A stretch of DNA of 64,000 nucleotides from Pegoplata infirma. Lineage: Eukaryota > Arthropoda > Insecta > Diptera > Anthomyiidae. Shown here one piece after another: positions 33,830-45,150 of this stretch (position 1 is the stretch's first letter; each line of letters starts with the position of its first letter). The DNA is taken from positions 242,084,023 through 242,148,022 of the forward strand of contig OY992536.1 in the NCBI GenBank assembly GCA_963921195.1, read 5' to 3'. The position numbers were made by a program, and so were the translations under genes. The notes under the pieces were generated by a model. The model was not told where the DNA came from, made no database searches, and saw only the letters and a program-made list of their open reading frames with translations.

Positions 33830-35142
33830 GACAATTTTCTATAGAAAAAGTTTCAGATCCTGTGACAATTTTTCTATAGAAAAAGTCTCAGATTCTGAGA
33901 CAATTTTTCTATAGAAAAAGTCTCAGATTCTGAGACAATTTTTCTATAGAAAAAGTCTCAGATTCTGAGACAATTTTTCTATAGAAAAAGTCTCAGATTC
34001 TGAGACAATTTTTCTATAGAAAAAGCCTCAGATTCTGAGATAATTTTTCTATAGAAAAAGTCTCAGATTCTGAGACAATTTTTCTATAGAAAAAGTCTCA
34101 GATTCTGAGACAATTTTTCTATAGAAAAAGTCTCAGATTCTGAGACAATTTTTCTATAGAAAAATTCTCAGATTCTGAGACAATTTTTCTATAGAAAAAG
34201 TCTCAGATTCTGAGACAATTTTTCTATAGAAAAAGTCTCAGATTCTGAGACAATTTTTCTATAGAAAAAGTCTGAGATTCTGAGACAATTTTTCTATAGA
34301 AAAAGTCTCAGATTCTGAGACAATTTTTCTATAGAAAAAGTCTCAGATTCTGAGACAATTTTTCTATAGAAAAAGTCTCAGATTCTGAGACAATTTTTCT
34401 ATAGAAAAAGTCTCAGATTCTGAGAAAATTTTTCTATAGAAAAAGTCTCAGATTCTGAGACAATTTTTCTATAGAAAAAGTCTCAGATTCTGAGACAATT
34501 TTTCTATAGAAAAAGTCTCAGATTCTGAGACAATTTTTCTATAGAAAAAGTCTCAGATTCTGAGACAATTTTTCTATAGAAAAAGTCTCAGATTCTGAGA
34601 CAATTTTTCTATAGAAAAAGTCTCAGATTCTGAGACAATTTTTCTATAGAAAAAGTCTCAGATTCTGAGACAATTTTTCTATAGAAAAAGTCTCAGATTC
34701 TGAGACAATTTTTCTATAGAAAAAGTCTCAGATTCTGAGACAATTTTTCTATAGAAAAAGTCTCAGATTCTGAGACAATTTTTCTATAGAAAAAGTCTCA
34801 GATTCTGAGACAATTTTTCTATAGAAAAAGTCTCAGATTCTGAGACAATTTTTCTATAGAAAAAGTCTCAGATTCTGAGACAATTTTTCTATAGAAAAAG
34901 TCTCAGATTCTGAGACAATTTTTCTATAGAAAAAGTCTCAGATTCTGAGACAATTTTTCTATAGAAAAAGTCTCAGATTCTGAGACAATTTTTCTATAGA
35001 AAAAGTCTCAGATTCTGAGACAATTTTTCTATAGAAAAAGTCTCAGATTCTGAGACAATTTTTCTATAGAAAAAGTCTCAGATTCTGAGACAATTTTTCT
35101 ATAGAAAAAGTTTCAGATTCTGAGACGATTTTTCTATAGAGG
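33830..35142. repeat. 35-bp satellite made of two palindromes
   Basis: About 37 head-to-tail units with very few differences. Each unit consists of the perfect palindrome TTTTTCTATAGAAAAA and GTCTCAGATTCTGAGAC (8-bp arms around a single base), plus AA. The array therefore has a dyad about every 17-18 bp and reads almost identically on both strands. Edge units are more diverged (TTTCAGATCCTGTGACA on the left, GACGATTTTTC on the right), typical of a homogenised array. No gene. Confidence 0.97.
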
Positions 35143-35144
35143 AG

Positions 35145-35540
35145 GTTGTACGTCCCTGATATAAAATAAATATTACAGTAAGAAGCAATAGGAAGAACAT
35201 TCAGAGATAAGCTTTACAGTTGTGATTGTATATGTGGAAATGCATACATTCACCATTATGTTAAGTCAAGTCAATATCTTGTAACGGTGCAAAAGTATGC
35301 ACATATATTTTATAAATATTTTAAATGTTGTATAATGCTACCGGCTGTTGCAAATCTGCAAAAACTAAAGCCCTCAATTTAAATATTAAAAAAAAATAAT
35401 AAAAGAGACTGGTCTTTCTGGTTCACCTGTTCGGCAGTCTTTTTTCGGTTCCTAAGACGCAAAGTGTCGTGTTCCCCTAAAACGACTGGCCAAAAATAGA
35501 CGAAGTGAAAGATAATAGAAAATTATAAGTAAGTTATATT
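35145..35540. other. Intronic DNA without recognised features
   Basis: Includes a slightly GC-richer stretch (35405-35510) of unknown nature. Confidence 0.4.
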
Positions 35541-35542
35541 AA

Positions 35543-36126
35543 ACAAGTAAAAAAGTTAAATTCGGCTTTGCCGAATGTATTGATATGCTCCATAATATAA
35601 AAAAAAAATTTTACAAAAAAAAATTTAAAAAAAAATCCTCGAAAAAAAATTTTGATGAAAAAAATTTCGGTAAAAAATTTTTTTTTTTCTAAAAAAAAAT
35701 GTTTGTATTTGTTTAAATACTATTCGGTGAACAGTTTTGTTCATATGTGTAAACCAGCAGCCGAATTAAAGCATTTTGTATTTTTAGGTTATGTTGAATG
35801 TACCAAAATTTTCGAGGTGTCCTTACATTTTCTTTCATAACTTTTGATCCGCTGAACCGATTTCGCTCAAATGCAATACCAAACTGCCTAGAGCAACAGC
35901 AAGTAAATATGCTAAGCCTTAGTAATATCTTTTTAATACTTTGACCGTGATAACCATTTCCACAAACGGCCAGACAGACGGACATCGCTAGAATGGATTA
36001 AAATCTATCAGTGATTAATAATATATATACGTTATGAGGTCTTAGACCGATATGTCAATGAGTTACAAACGAAAAGACAAACTTATGTATACCCTCTATC
36101 ACTAATTGTAAATGGAGGGTATAAAA
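35543..36126 (+). mobile_element. beta GTCY element
   Basis: Starts AACAAGTAAAAAAGTTAAAT with the TCGGCTTTGCCGA palindrome. It keeps a reduced GGCCAGACAGACGGAC run (35969-35984) and ends TGGAGGGTATAAAAACAA. Frames on both strands (35652-35985) are element sequence. Confidence 0.8.
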
Positions 36127-36159
36127 ACAAATGTTTTCTCAAAATTTCGAATAAATTGG

Positions 36160-36395
36160 ACAAGTGCCACGCCTACCTTCCAAACAACCGTTGTTCAACA
36201 CAAGAATAAACCCGTAAATGTTAGTCCTACAATAAAAAGTAATTAGTAATCACTGTGACAAATTACATAAATATTGGACAATTTCCACGCCCACATCCCA
36301 TACACTCGATCATGTTTAATATAAATAAAGACGGAATTTTGCATTCCGAGAATTATAAAATTTTTAATCACTGTGACAAATTAATAAAAACCAAG
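36160..36395 (+). repeat. Degenerate tandem duplication of about 120 bp
   Basis: TTGGACAAGTGCCACGCCTA and TTGGACAATTTCCACGCCCA head two units, each followed by AATCACTGTGACAAATTA (about 36245 and 36367). Confidence 0.55.
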
Positions 36396-36489
36396 CAGAA
36401 GTAACACCTTCCACAAAAAAAAAAGAAATTGTCCGACGCAACAATTTTGCTGTTTTCGATTTAATCGTTTAATTGACTGAGCGCTCATT

Positions 36490-36650
36490 TCCATTCATTT
36501 CAGATAAAAGACCTAGTTCGTTCATTTAGTTCAATCGGTCATTTGTTTTTTTTTTTTCGATCAACATTTTATGAACGAATCATTTTAAGTCTGTCGGTTG
36601 TTCGTTCATTTATTCGTTCATCCAGTTCAATGGTTTCCCTTCAACAATTC
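36490..36650. repeat. GTTCGTTCATTT-rich stretch
   Basis: GTTCGTTCATTTAGTTCAAT and GTTCATCCAGTTCAATGG recur within 160 bp. An ATGAACGAATC segment is partly inverted relative to them. Possibly the remnant of a small transposon; ends are not defined. Confidence 0.4.
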
Positions 36651-36696
36651 GTGAACAAATCATTTGGTTTTTGGTTTACAAATACAAAAGTGTTAA

Positions 36697-37008
36697 ATAA
36701 ACAAGTAAAGAAGTTAAATTTGGCCTTGCCGAGTATAGTGATACCCGCCACAATATCAAAAAGGTTATGCAAAAAACTTAATTTAAAAGGAAATTACTGT
36801 TGAAAAAAAAAAATTCCGCGCAAAAAAAAAAATTGGTAAAAAAAAATCTGCGATTTTTTTATTATTTTGTCAAAAAATATGTTCGTACTTGTTTAAATAT
36901 CATTTAGTGTTCAATTATGTTCACATATGTCAACCAGCAGCCAAATTAAAGCATTTTGCATTTTTAGGTTATGTTGAATGTACTAAAATTTTTGAGGTGT
37001 CCTTACAA
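36697..37008 (+). mobile_element. beta GTCY element, 3' truncated
   Basis: The 5' end AACAAGTAAAGAAGTTAAAT and body to TTTTTGAGGTGTCCTTACA match beta. The GTCY run and terminal hairpin are missing. Confidence 0.75.
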
Positions 37009-37009
37009 C

Positions 37010-37845
37010 AAAACACTGGAATTATTTGACTTCACCCATATGTGGTCAATTTTTTTTCAACTCCTCATATTAGGTCAGAGCGATTTTACTTACATTGTTG
37101 TTAAAAAAAATCTGGCTGAGCAGAAAATTATTGCAAAAAATTATTTTTGAAAATTCTTAATAAAACTGGTTGAAATTTCAGTTTGCACTTCGCATTTCAA
37201 AATCAGGTGTCAAAAAAAAAAAACATTTTGAAATTAGGTAACATTGGAAATCATTCCGGTTTAATGTGCATAGCTTTATTACATTCTACTTTCAAAACCA
37301 TAGATTTTTTTTGCGATTTCTATTTTTTCTCTATTATATTTATTGTTTTTTTTTTCTTCTTAAACATAAGCTAAACCCCTGTTTTGTGGTCTTGTCCTGT
37401 CATGAGTTAAGTTTCTCTAGGGGCTACTTGCACTAGCATAATAGGACACTTGAAGCATTTGTCCTTTTTTTTTATTTCTAGTAATCACGTTATCTTTTCA
37501 ATAGGTAAAAGGCTAAAGGAATAATACAAATGCCATGAATATGTTTTCATTCCTTTATACCAAATTGTTGTTTTGTTAGTGTGCAAGCCGATTACTTTTA
37601 AATAAGTTTTGTGTTCATTAAAGTTATTTGAAGGCGTTGAAAGTTGTCATTTCAATTAATCGTAATCTTTAAAGTTAATGGTTCATTTATTGAACAACGA
37701 TTCGGCTTTAGCATGTTAGAAATTGTTAATGAAAAGTGATAAAGAAATTGAATTCATTAAAAAAAGATTTTAAATCCAAAAGTTCATTAATAGCACTTTA
37801 CAAAACTAATTGGTGGCGATGATTAAGGAACAAGAGTAATTACAA
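37010..37845. other. AT-rich intronic DNA without recognised features
   Basis: Nothing recognised. Confidence 0.4.
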
Positions 37846-37906
37846 CAGGTAGAACATTTAAATTCGACTTGGCCGAATCCATAAATACCCTCGGCAAGAG
37901 ATGGGC

Positions 37907-38017
37907 ACATGAGCGATTAGAGCGTGATTCACATGATTCACGTAAGCATGATTCAAAAATGCCTGTCGTGAGCGTGTGTGAGTGTGAGCCAAAAATCACT
38001 CACTTGTCCATCTCTAC
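37907..38017. mobile_element. hAT-type MITE with GTGAGTG repeats, short copy
   Basis: AGAGATGGGCACATGAGCG at the left and TGTCCATCTCT at the right enclose CATGATTCA and GTGAGTGTGAG repeats. ACCCTC stands on both sides, the remains of a probable 8-bp duplication. Same family as 44729-45142. Confidence 0.75.
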
Positions 38018-38410
38018 CCTCCACAATGCCCTTTTAAAGTAATAGAAACATTTTCTAAAGTGAACAAATTAACAATTTTGATGTGAAATATTTTATTTTG
38101 AGTAAAAAACGTTTTTAATTTTTATTTTGTAAACATTTTTTTTTTATCTAATTTTTTTTTTATTGTAAATTTTTTTTCGAGTGAAACTTTTTTTTTTAGT
38201 TTAAAAATATTTTGAGTGACAAAAAGATGTTGTAAAATATTTTTGTAACTTACCTTTGGTAAACAAGTTTTAAATGCATTGGTAACTTGCCAATGCTTTT
38301 AAAACTATTTTTCAAAACGTGAATTTAAGGTGAAACCAATCCGAAATTTAGGGTTTTGTTTACAACTTTTGAACCAGTGAACCGACTTTACGGAAATTCA
38401 AAACCAACTA

Positions 38411-38862
38411 CACCATTTACAGATGTAATTCGAAAAAGATCAATTGTAATTCGAAGATTCTATTTGTAATTCGAAGATTCCATTTGTAATTCGAAGATTC
38501 CATTTGTAATTCGAAGATTCCATTTGTAATTCGAATACTCCAATTGTAATTCGAAGATTCCATTTGTAATTCGAAGATTCCAATTGTAATTCGAAAAAGA
38601 TCAATTGTAATTCGAAAAAGATCAATTGTAATTCGAAAAAGATCAATTGTAATTCGAAAAAGATCAATTGTAATTCGTAAAAGATCAATTGTAATTCGAA
38701 AAAGATCAATTGTAATTCGAAGATTCCAATTGTAATTCGAAAAATATCAATGGAAATACAGTTGATATTTTTCGAATTACAATTGGAATCTTCGAATTAC
38801 AATTGATCTTTTACGAATTACAATTGATCTTTTTCGAATTACAATTGATCTTTTTTTTGGTG
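38411..38862. mobile_element. FB1: minisatellite foldback element, shortened right arm
   Basis: Left terminus CACCATTTACAGATGTAATT, preceded by TA. The left arm is a run of 20- and 21-bp units, the centre lies near 38758, and a short right arm ends in TTTTTTTTGGTG followed by TA. That single TA (38863-38864) is shared with FB2, so the two elements abut head to tail on one target dinucleotide. The frame at 38440-38709 is a translation of the units. Confidence 0.88.
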
Positions 38863-38864
38863 TA

Positions 38865-40930
38865 CACCATTTACAGATGTAATTCGAAAAAGATCAATTG
38901 TAATTCGAAGATTCTATTTGTAATTCGAAGATTCCATTTGTAATTCGAAGATTCCATTTGTAATTCGAAGATTCCATTTGTAATTCGAATACTCCAATTG
39001 TAATTCGAAGATTCCATTTGTAATTCGAAGATTCCAATTGTAATTCGAAAAAGATCAATTGTAATTCGTAAAAGATCAATTGTAATTCGAAAAAGATCAA
39101 TTGTAATTCGAAAAAGGTCAATTGTAATTCGTAAAAGATCAATTGTAATTCGAAAAAGATCAATTGTAATTCGTAAAATATCAATTGTAATTCGTAAAAG
39201 ATCAATTGTAATTCGAAGATTCCAATTGTAATTCGTAAAAGATCAATTGTAATTCGAAAAAGATCAATTGTAATTCGAAGATTCCAATTGTAATTCGTAA
39301 AAGATCAATTGTAATTCGAAAAAGATCAATTGTAATTCGAAAAAGATCAATTGTAATTCGTAAAAGATCAATTGTAATTCGTAAAAGATCAATTGTAATT
39401 CGAAAAAGATCAATTGTAATTCGTAAAAGATCAATTGTAATTCGAAAAAGATCAATTGTAATTCGAAAAAGATCAATTGTAATTCGTAAAAGATCAATTG
39501 TAATTCGAAAAAGATCAATTGTAATTCGAAAAAGATCAATTGTAATTCGAAAAAGATCAATTGTAATTCGTAAAAGATCAATTGTAATTCGTAAAAGATG
39601 GATTGTAATTCGAAAAAGATCAATTGTAATTCGAAAAAGATCAATTGTAATTCGAAAAAGATCAATTGTAATTCGTAAAAGATCAATTGTAATTCGTAAA
39701 AGATCAATTGTAATTCGAAAAAGATCAATTGTAATTCGAAAAAGATCAATTGTAATTCGTAAAAGATCAATTGTAATTCGTAAAAGATCAATTGTAATTC
39801 GAAGATTCCATTTGTAATTCGAAGATTCCATTTGTAATTCGAAGATTCCAATTGTAATTCGAAAAGCAACGAGTATAAAATCGTTTCTTACGCCTTTAAA
39901 TACATTTTTTTTTTTGATTTACTCGTTGGTTTTCGAATTACAATTGGAATCTTCGAATTACAAATGGAATCTTCGAATTACAAATGGAATCTTCGAATTA
40001 CAATTGATCTTTTACGAATTACAATTGATCTTTTACGAATTACAATTGATCTTTTTCGAATTACAATTGATCTTTTTCGAATTACAATTGATCTTTTACG
40101 AATTACAATTGATCTTTTACGAATTACAATTGATCTTTTTCGAATTACAATTGATCTTTTTCGAATTACAATTGATCTTTTTCGAATTACAATTGATCTT
40201 TTACGAATTACAATTGATCTTTTACGAATTACAATTGATCTTTTTCGAATTACAATTGATCTTTTTCGAATTACAATTGATCTTTTTCGAATTACAATTG
40301 ATCTTTTACGAATTACAATTGATCTTTTTCGAATTACAATTGATCTTTTTCGAATTACAATTGATCTTTTACGAATTACAATTGATCTTTTTCGAATTAC
40401 AATTGATCTTTTACGAATTACAATTGATTTTTTACGAATTACAATTGATCTTTTTCGAATTACAATTGATCTTTTTCGAATTACAATTGATCTTTTACGA
40501 ATTACAATTGGAATCTTCGAATTACAATTGATCTTTTTCGAATTACAATTGATCTTTTACGAATTACAATTGGAATCTTCGAATTACAATTGATATTTTA
40601 CGAATTACAATTGATCTTTTACGAATTACAATTGATCTTTTTCGAATTACAATTGATCTTTTTCGAATTACAATTGATCTTTTACGAATTACAATTGATC
40701 TTTTACGAATTACAATTGATCTTTTACGAATTACAATTGATCTTTTTCGAATTACAATTGGAATATTCGAATTACAAATGGAATCTTCGAATTACAATTG
40801 GAGTATTCGAATTACAAATGGAATCTTCGAATTACAAATGGAATCTTCGAATTACAAATGGAATCTTCGAATTACAAATAGAATCTTCGAATTACAATTG
40901 ATCTTTTTCGAATTACATCTGTAAATGGTG
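38865..40930. mobile_element. FB2: 2.07-kb near-perfect minisatellite palindrome
   Basis: Termini CACCATTTACAGATGTAATT and its complement, with TA outside both. Arms of about 1.0 kb (38865-39868 and 39932-40930) are built from 21-bp AATTCGWAAAAGATCAATTGT and 20-bp AATTCGAAGATTCCAWTTGT units around a 63-bp centre that is itself partly inverted (CAACGAGTA...TACTCGTTG). The inner 630 bp of the two arms differ by a single base, read from the two opposite-strand 209-codon frames that differ in one residue. Those frames are repeat translation, not proteins: the 21-bp unit keeps every phase open. Confidence 0.95.
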
Positions 40931-41022
40931 TAGAACGACAAAGAAAGTTATCGTGTTTTAACTTGTAAATTCGCAAAAAACCCTTCCCGAAATTCACTCT
41001 TTGGCTTTTAACTTTTGAACTA

Positions 41023-42424
41023 CACCATTTACAGATGTAATTCGAAAAAGATCAATTGTAATTCGAAGATTATATTTGTAATTCGAAGATTCCATTTGTA
41101 ATTCGAAGATTCCATTTGTAATTCGAAGATTCCATTTGTAATTCGAATACTCCAATTGTAATTCGAAGATTCCATTTGTAATTCGAAGATTCCAATTGTA
41201 ATTCGTAAAAGATCAATTGTAATTCGTAAAAGATCAATTGAAATTCGTAAAAGATCAATTGTAATTCGTAAAAGATCAATTGTAATTCGAAAAAGATCAA
41301 TTGTAATTCGTAAAAGATCAATTGTAATTCGAAAAAGATCAATTGTAATTCGTAAAAGATCAATTGTAATTCGTAAAAGATCAATTGTAATTCGAAGATT
41401 CCATTTGTAATTCGTAAAAGATCAATTGTAATTCGTAAAAGATCAATTGTAATTCGAAGATTCCATTTGTAATTCGTAAAAGATCAATTGTAATTCGTAA
41501 AAGATCAATTGTAATTCGAAAAAGATCAATTGTAATTCGAAAAAGATCAATTGTAATTCGTAAAAGATCAATTGTAATTCGTAAAAGATCAATTGTAATT
41601 CGTAAAAGATCAATTGTAATTCGAAAAAGATCAATTGTAATTCGTAAAAGATCAATTGTAATTCGAAAAAGATCAATTGTAATTCGTAAAAGATCAATTG
41701 TAATTCGTAAAAGATCAATTGTAATTCGAAGATTCCAATTGTAATTCGTAAATTATCAATGTAAATTCAGTTGATGTTTTTCGAATTACAATTGGAATCT
41801 TCGAATTACAATTGATCTTTTACGAATTACAATTGATCTTTTACGAATTACCATTGATCTTTTTCGAATTACAATTGATCTTTTACGAATTACAATTGAT
41901 CTTTTTCGAATTACAATTGATCTTTTACGAATTACAATTGATCTTTTACGAATTACAATTGATCTTTTACGAATTACAATTGATCTTTTTCGAATTACAA
42001 TTGATCTTTTTCGAATTACAATTGATCTTTTACGAATTACAATTGATCTTTTACGAATTACAAATGGAATCTTCGAATTACAATTAATCTTTTACGAATT
42101 ACAATTGATCTTTTACGAATTACAATTGATCTTTTTCGAATTACAATTGATCTTTTACGAATTACAATTGATCTTTTTCGAATTACAATTGATCTTTTTC
42201 GAATTACAATTGATCTTTTACGAATTACAATTGATCTTTTACGAATTACAACTGGAGTATTCGAATTACAATTGGAATCTTCGAATTACAATTGGAGTAT
42301 TCGAATTACAAATGGAATCTTCGAATTACAAATGGAATCTTCGAATTACAAATAGAATCTTCGAATTACAAATAGAATCTTCGAATTACAATTGATCTTT
42401 TTCGAATTACATCTGTAAATGGTG
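41023..42424. mobile_element. FB3: minisatellite foldback element
   Basis: The same TA-flanked CACCATTTACAGATGTAATT ends. Arms of about 740 and 650 bp meet near 41765 (TCAATGTAAATTCAGTTGAT). The order of the outermost 20-bp variants is the same as in FB1 and FB2, so the outer part of the arm is fixed while the inner 21-bp run varies. The target is alpha at TTGAAC-TA-CTG. Confidence 0.93.
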
Positions 42425-42632
42425 TACTGTACAGATTTTGCTGGAATGCAATGCCAAGCTGACTAGGTAAATTATAAACTTATATGCCAAACTTCAGAAG
42501 TCTCATTGTCAGTAAAGTCTTTCGAGTCGAAAGTTTCGACAGTTATCATGTTTTCTACTCACGGACAGACAGACAGCCGGACGGACGGACATCGTTAGAT
42601 AGACTTAAAATCGATCTGGGATCATAAATATA

Positions 42633-43713
42633 TATGGGGCATTCCATGCTAAATCGGAAACTTTGAAATTTTTTTTTTTAGATTTTCCCAATTTGTTTAC
42701 AGTTTTTAGTACCCTTCGAAAATTCCTTTGCGGTAAAATTCCAGATTTTTTTGATGACCTTTTCAAAAGATATCGAATTTTTAAAAATTGGTAGTTTGTT
42801 TCTTTACTCAAACTTCTTTTCCTCAAAAAAAATGTTGTTGGGTAAAAATAAATGGGGTCGGTCTCACTAACGACCCCCCTCGGACGCACCATTGGACCGG
42901 TAGAAGCTGATTAAATAAAACAAATTTACAAAAAATAAAAAAAATTGTATGGGGACCGCCTTAAAAATTAGAGATAGAGGGTAGAAGTGTTCAGAGAAAA
43001 TGTTTGGACTAAAAAAATATTGTGGGTCGGTCATACATTTTGTTGCTCTAAGGGCACTATTAGGGCAGTTAGAGCGGTTGGAGCAAATTTAAAAAAATGT
43101 CGTTTTGTGTGGGAGCCCCCTTAGAAATTGAAGATAGGGTATTAGTTTGTTCCAAAGAAATGTTAAAACGTACAAATTAATGGGGTCGGTCTTATAAAGG
43201 ATCCCCCTATGATGCACCATTGGAGCAGTAGAAATGATTTTAAGATTGGAAAATTACAATAAAATTCTTTCAAAAAATTTTAAAAAATAGTAACAATCGT
43301 TATCCCACGATCCTCCTGGGCAAAAAATTTGTAGAATCGATAGAAGTTTTACAAAAAAAAATTTCAAAAAAATCGAAGAGTACAAAAATTTTCAAAATTG
43401 AGAATCCCATACTAAAGCGCTTTTAAGAATTTTTTGCGATTTTTTTTTTTCAAAAGTACGTAAAAAAACAAAAATTTTGAAAAAAAAAATTTGAAATTTG
43501 GACCATTATTGAAGGAGTTATGAGTAAAAAAATTTGAGTAAAGGAACAAACTACCAATTTTTAAAAATTCGATATCTTTTCAACGGGTCATCAAAAAAAT
43601 CTGAAAATTTAACACGAAGGAGTTTTCGAAGGGTACTAAAAACTGTTAACAAATTGGGAAAATCTAAAAAAAAAGTTTTTCAAAGTGTCCAATTTCACAT
43701 GGAATGCTCCATA
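42633..43713. mobile_element. lambda element, copy 1 (1.08 kb)
   Basis: Ends TATGGGGCATTCCATG and CATGGAATGCTCCATA. Inverted arms extend about 190 bp (GTACCCTTCGAAAATTCCTT against AAGGAGTTTTCGAAGGGTAC; AATTGGTAGTTTGTT against AACAAACTACCAATT). The centre contains three diverged GGGGTCGGTC-type segments. No transposase. Frames at 42605-42892 and 43534-43770 are opposite arms of the same sequence. Confidence 0.85.
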
Positions 43714-43749
43714 TGTATACCCTCTATCGCTAGAGGAGGGTATAAAAAT

Positions 43750-43976
43750 ATATTTTTCTATATTAAATAGTCCTACTCTTTATATGTATTTATATGTATT
43801 CTGACTCCATACTTTTCAACACTTCAACACCACATAACACAAGCTAAACTATACAAGTCATTTCATATTTTATGCTGATAAATTACTTTTTTTATTACAT
43901 TACGTCTATGATGTTAAAAAATCTCCCATAAACATAAATTGTAAGTGAAAAATAGGGATGGACGGATGTATAAATT
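43750..43976. other. AT-rich DNA without recognised features
   Basis: Nothing recognised. Confidence 0.35.
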
Positions 43977-44118
43977 AAGGTTGATCGAATTTAGCTTATT
44001 GGCAAAAATTGTTACATCTCAACCGACAGATAAGTTGGAATGGGCGTAAAAAAATGCGGTAAAAATTTCCTGCAAATCAGTTGTCAGCTATTCGCAAAAA
44101 GCTAAACTTGATCCACCC
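43977..44118. mobile_element. Possible 140-bp MITE
   Basis: TTAAGGTTGATCGAATTTAG at the left and CTAAACTTGATCCACCCCAA at the right are imperfect inverted repeats, extended by GCTTATTGGC/GCAAAAAGC. Only one copy is seen. Confidence 0.45.
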
Positions 44119-44617
44119 CAATATATATGTATATAAGTAGAACAGAGTTATACTAAATTCCAGAAATTTCCTTTAAAGGTCAATGGTCTAAAAAAAATCA
44201 CAAAGTGTTAGTTATGACAGAAATAAAAAAAAGGTACAAAAAATGGAAAAGCTTTAACTTCTTTATGATTTTTACCGGAAAACATCAGTTTTATGCATGC
44301 TCACACATGTTCATATTTTTCATTTTGATTCTCATTCTATTTCCGTTTTTATTTTTCACTAACCCACATTATTACTGACATGTTTGGGGTTTTTTTTTTA
44401 ACTTTAACCAACAAACACTTCAGTAAAATGAAATTTTTAAAACTTTGGTTAACAATAGTGTTAAAATAATGAATGATAACGGTATTATTAATAGTTAATG
44501 TTTAGCAAATATAATTTGCAAATGAATGAATTTGAATAAAACATTTGTTTACTGTGCTAAAAACAAACTTAAGGAGACTTGTGAAAAAATTGGCATTAAA
44601 AATTATTTGTTGGGAAT

Positions 44618-44675
44618 TCCTGGGACGAAATTTCCCGAGAATTCCCGTATTTTCCCGATTTTCTGGAGATTTTAT
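44618..44675. repeat. Relic of the TTCCCGGGAA hAT MITE
   Basis: TTGTTGGGAATTCCTGGGAC followed by TTTCCCGAGAATTCCCG resembles one end of the 24372-25085 element. The rest of 44120-44728 is AT-rich with nothing recognised. Confidence 0.55.
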
Positions 44676-44728
44676 TAAAACACTTGATAACTGACAGCAG
44701 AGACATACGCAGGAGGAAGTATTAAAAT

Positions 44729-45142
44729 TAGAGATGGGCACATGAGCAGATAAGAGCGTGATTCACGTGATTCACACGTGTGTGATTGAATTAAATTTTA
44801 CTCACGTGATTGTGAATGAGTGTGAGTGCAGAAAAAAATTGCGTGAGTGCCAAAAAAAGCAACAAAAAAATTGTAAACTTTGGCTTAACTTAAGATTTCG
44901 TCCCGAAAAAAGCAAAAAAAAATTTTTTTGTATAAATTAAGAGTTTCATGTGTGTGAGTCAACGCGAGTGTGATTGAAGCTTGCGTGAGTGCACATGAGT
45001 GTGAGTTGTATTAAATTTACTCACGTGATTGTGAATGAGTGTGTAGAAAAAATATACTCGTGAGTGAGTGTGCGTGATTTAAAAATACCTGTCGTGAGCG
45101 TGAGTGAGTGTGAGTCAAAAATCACTCACGCGCCCATCTCTA
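44729..45142. mobile_element. 414-bp hAT-type MITE with GTGAGTG repeats
   Basis: Ends TAGAGATGGGCACATGAG and GCGCCCATCTCTA with a perfect 8-bp duplication ATTAAAAT (44721-44728 and 45143-45150). The interior is dominated by ACTCACGTGATTGTGAATGA and GTGAGTG words in both orientations. Relatives at 37907-38017 and 50973-51090. The 60-codon frame at 44758-44940 is element sequence. Confidence 0.92.
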
Positions 45143-45150
45143 ATTAAAAT

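Larger units (their letters stand above)
37848..43748 (+). mobile_element. alpha GTCY element broken into pieces by five insertions
   Basis: Alpha segments in correct order lie at 37848-37906, 38018-38408, 40933-41020, 42427-42632 and 43714-43748. They run from the 5' hairpin (TCGACTTGGCCGAA) to the 3' hairpin (CTCTATCGCTAGAGGAGGG). The gaps are a hAT-type MITE, three foldback elements and a lambda element. The (GTCY) run survives at 42556-42592. It is a clear marker for dating the insertions relative to one another. Confidence 0.85.

Noticed and set aside
33830..35142. CRISPR-like array
   Set aside because: No variable spacers: the whole 35-bp unit is repeated, and the genome is eukaryotic.
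39202..40593. Long opposite-strand open frames (209, 205 and 201 codons) in the foldback elements
   Set aside because: They are translations of 20/21-bp tandem units that keep frames open; the residues simply repeat the unit and mirror each other on both strands.
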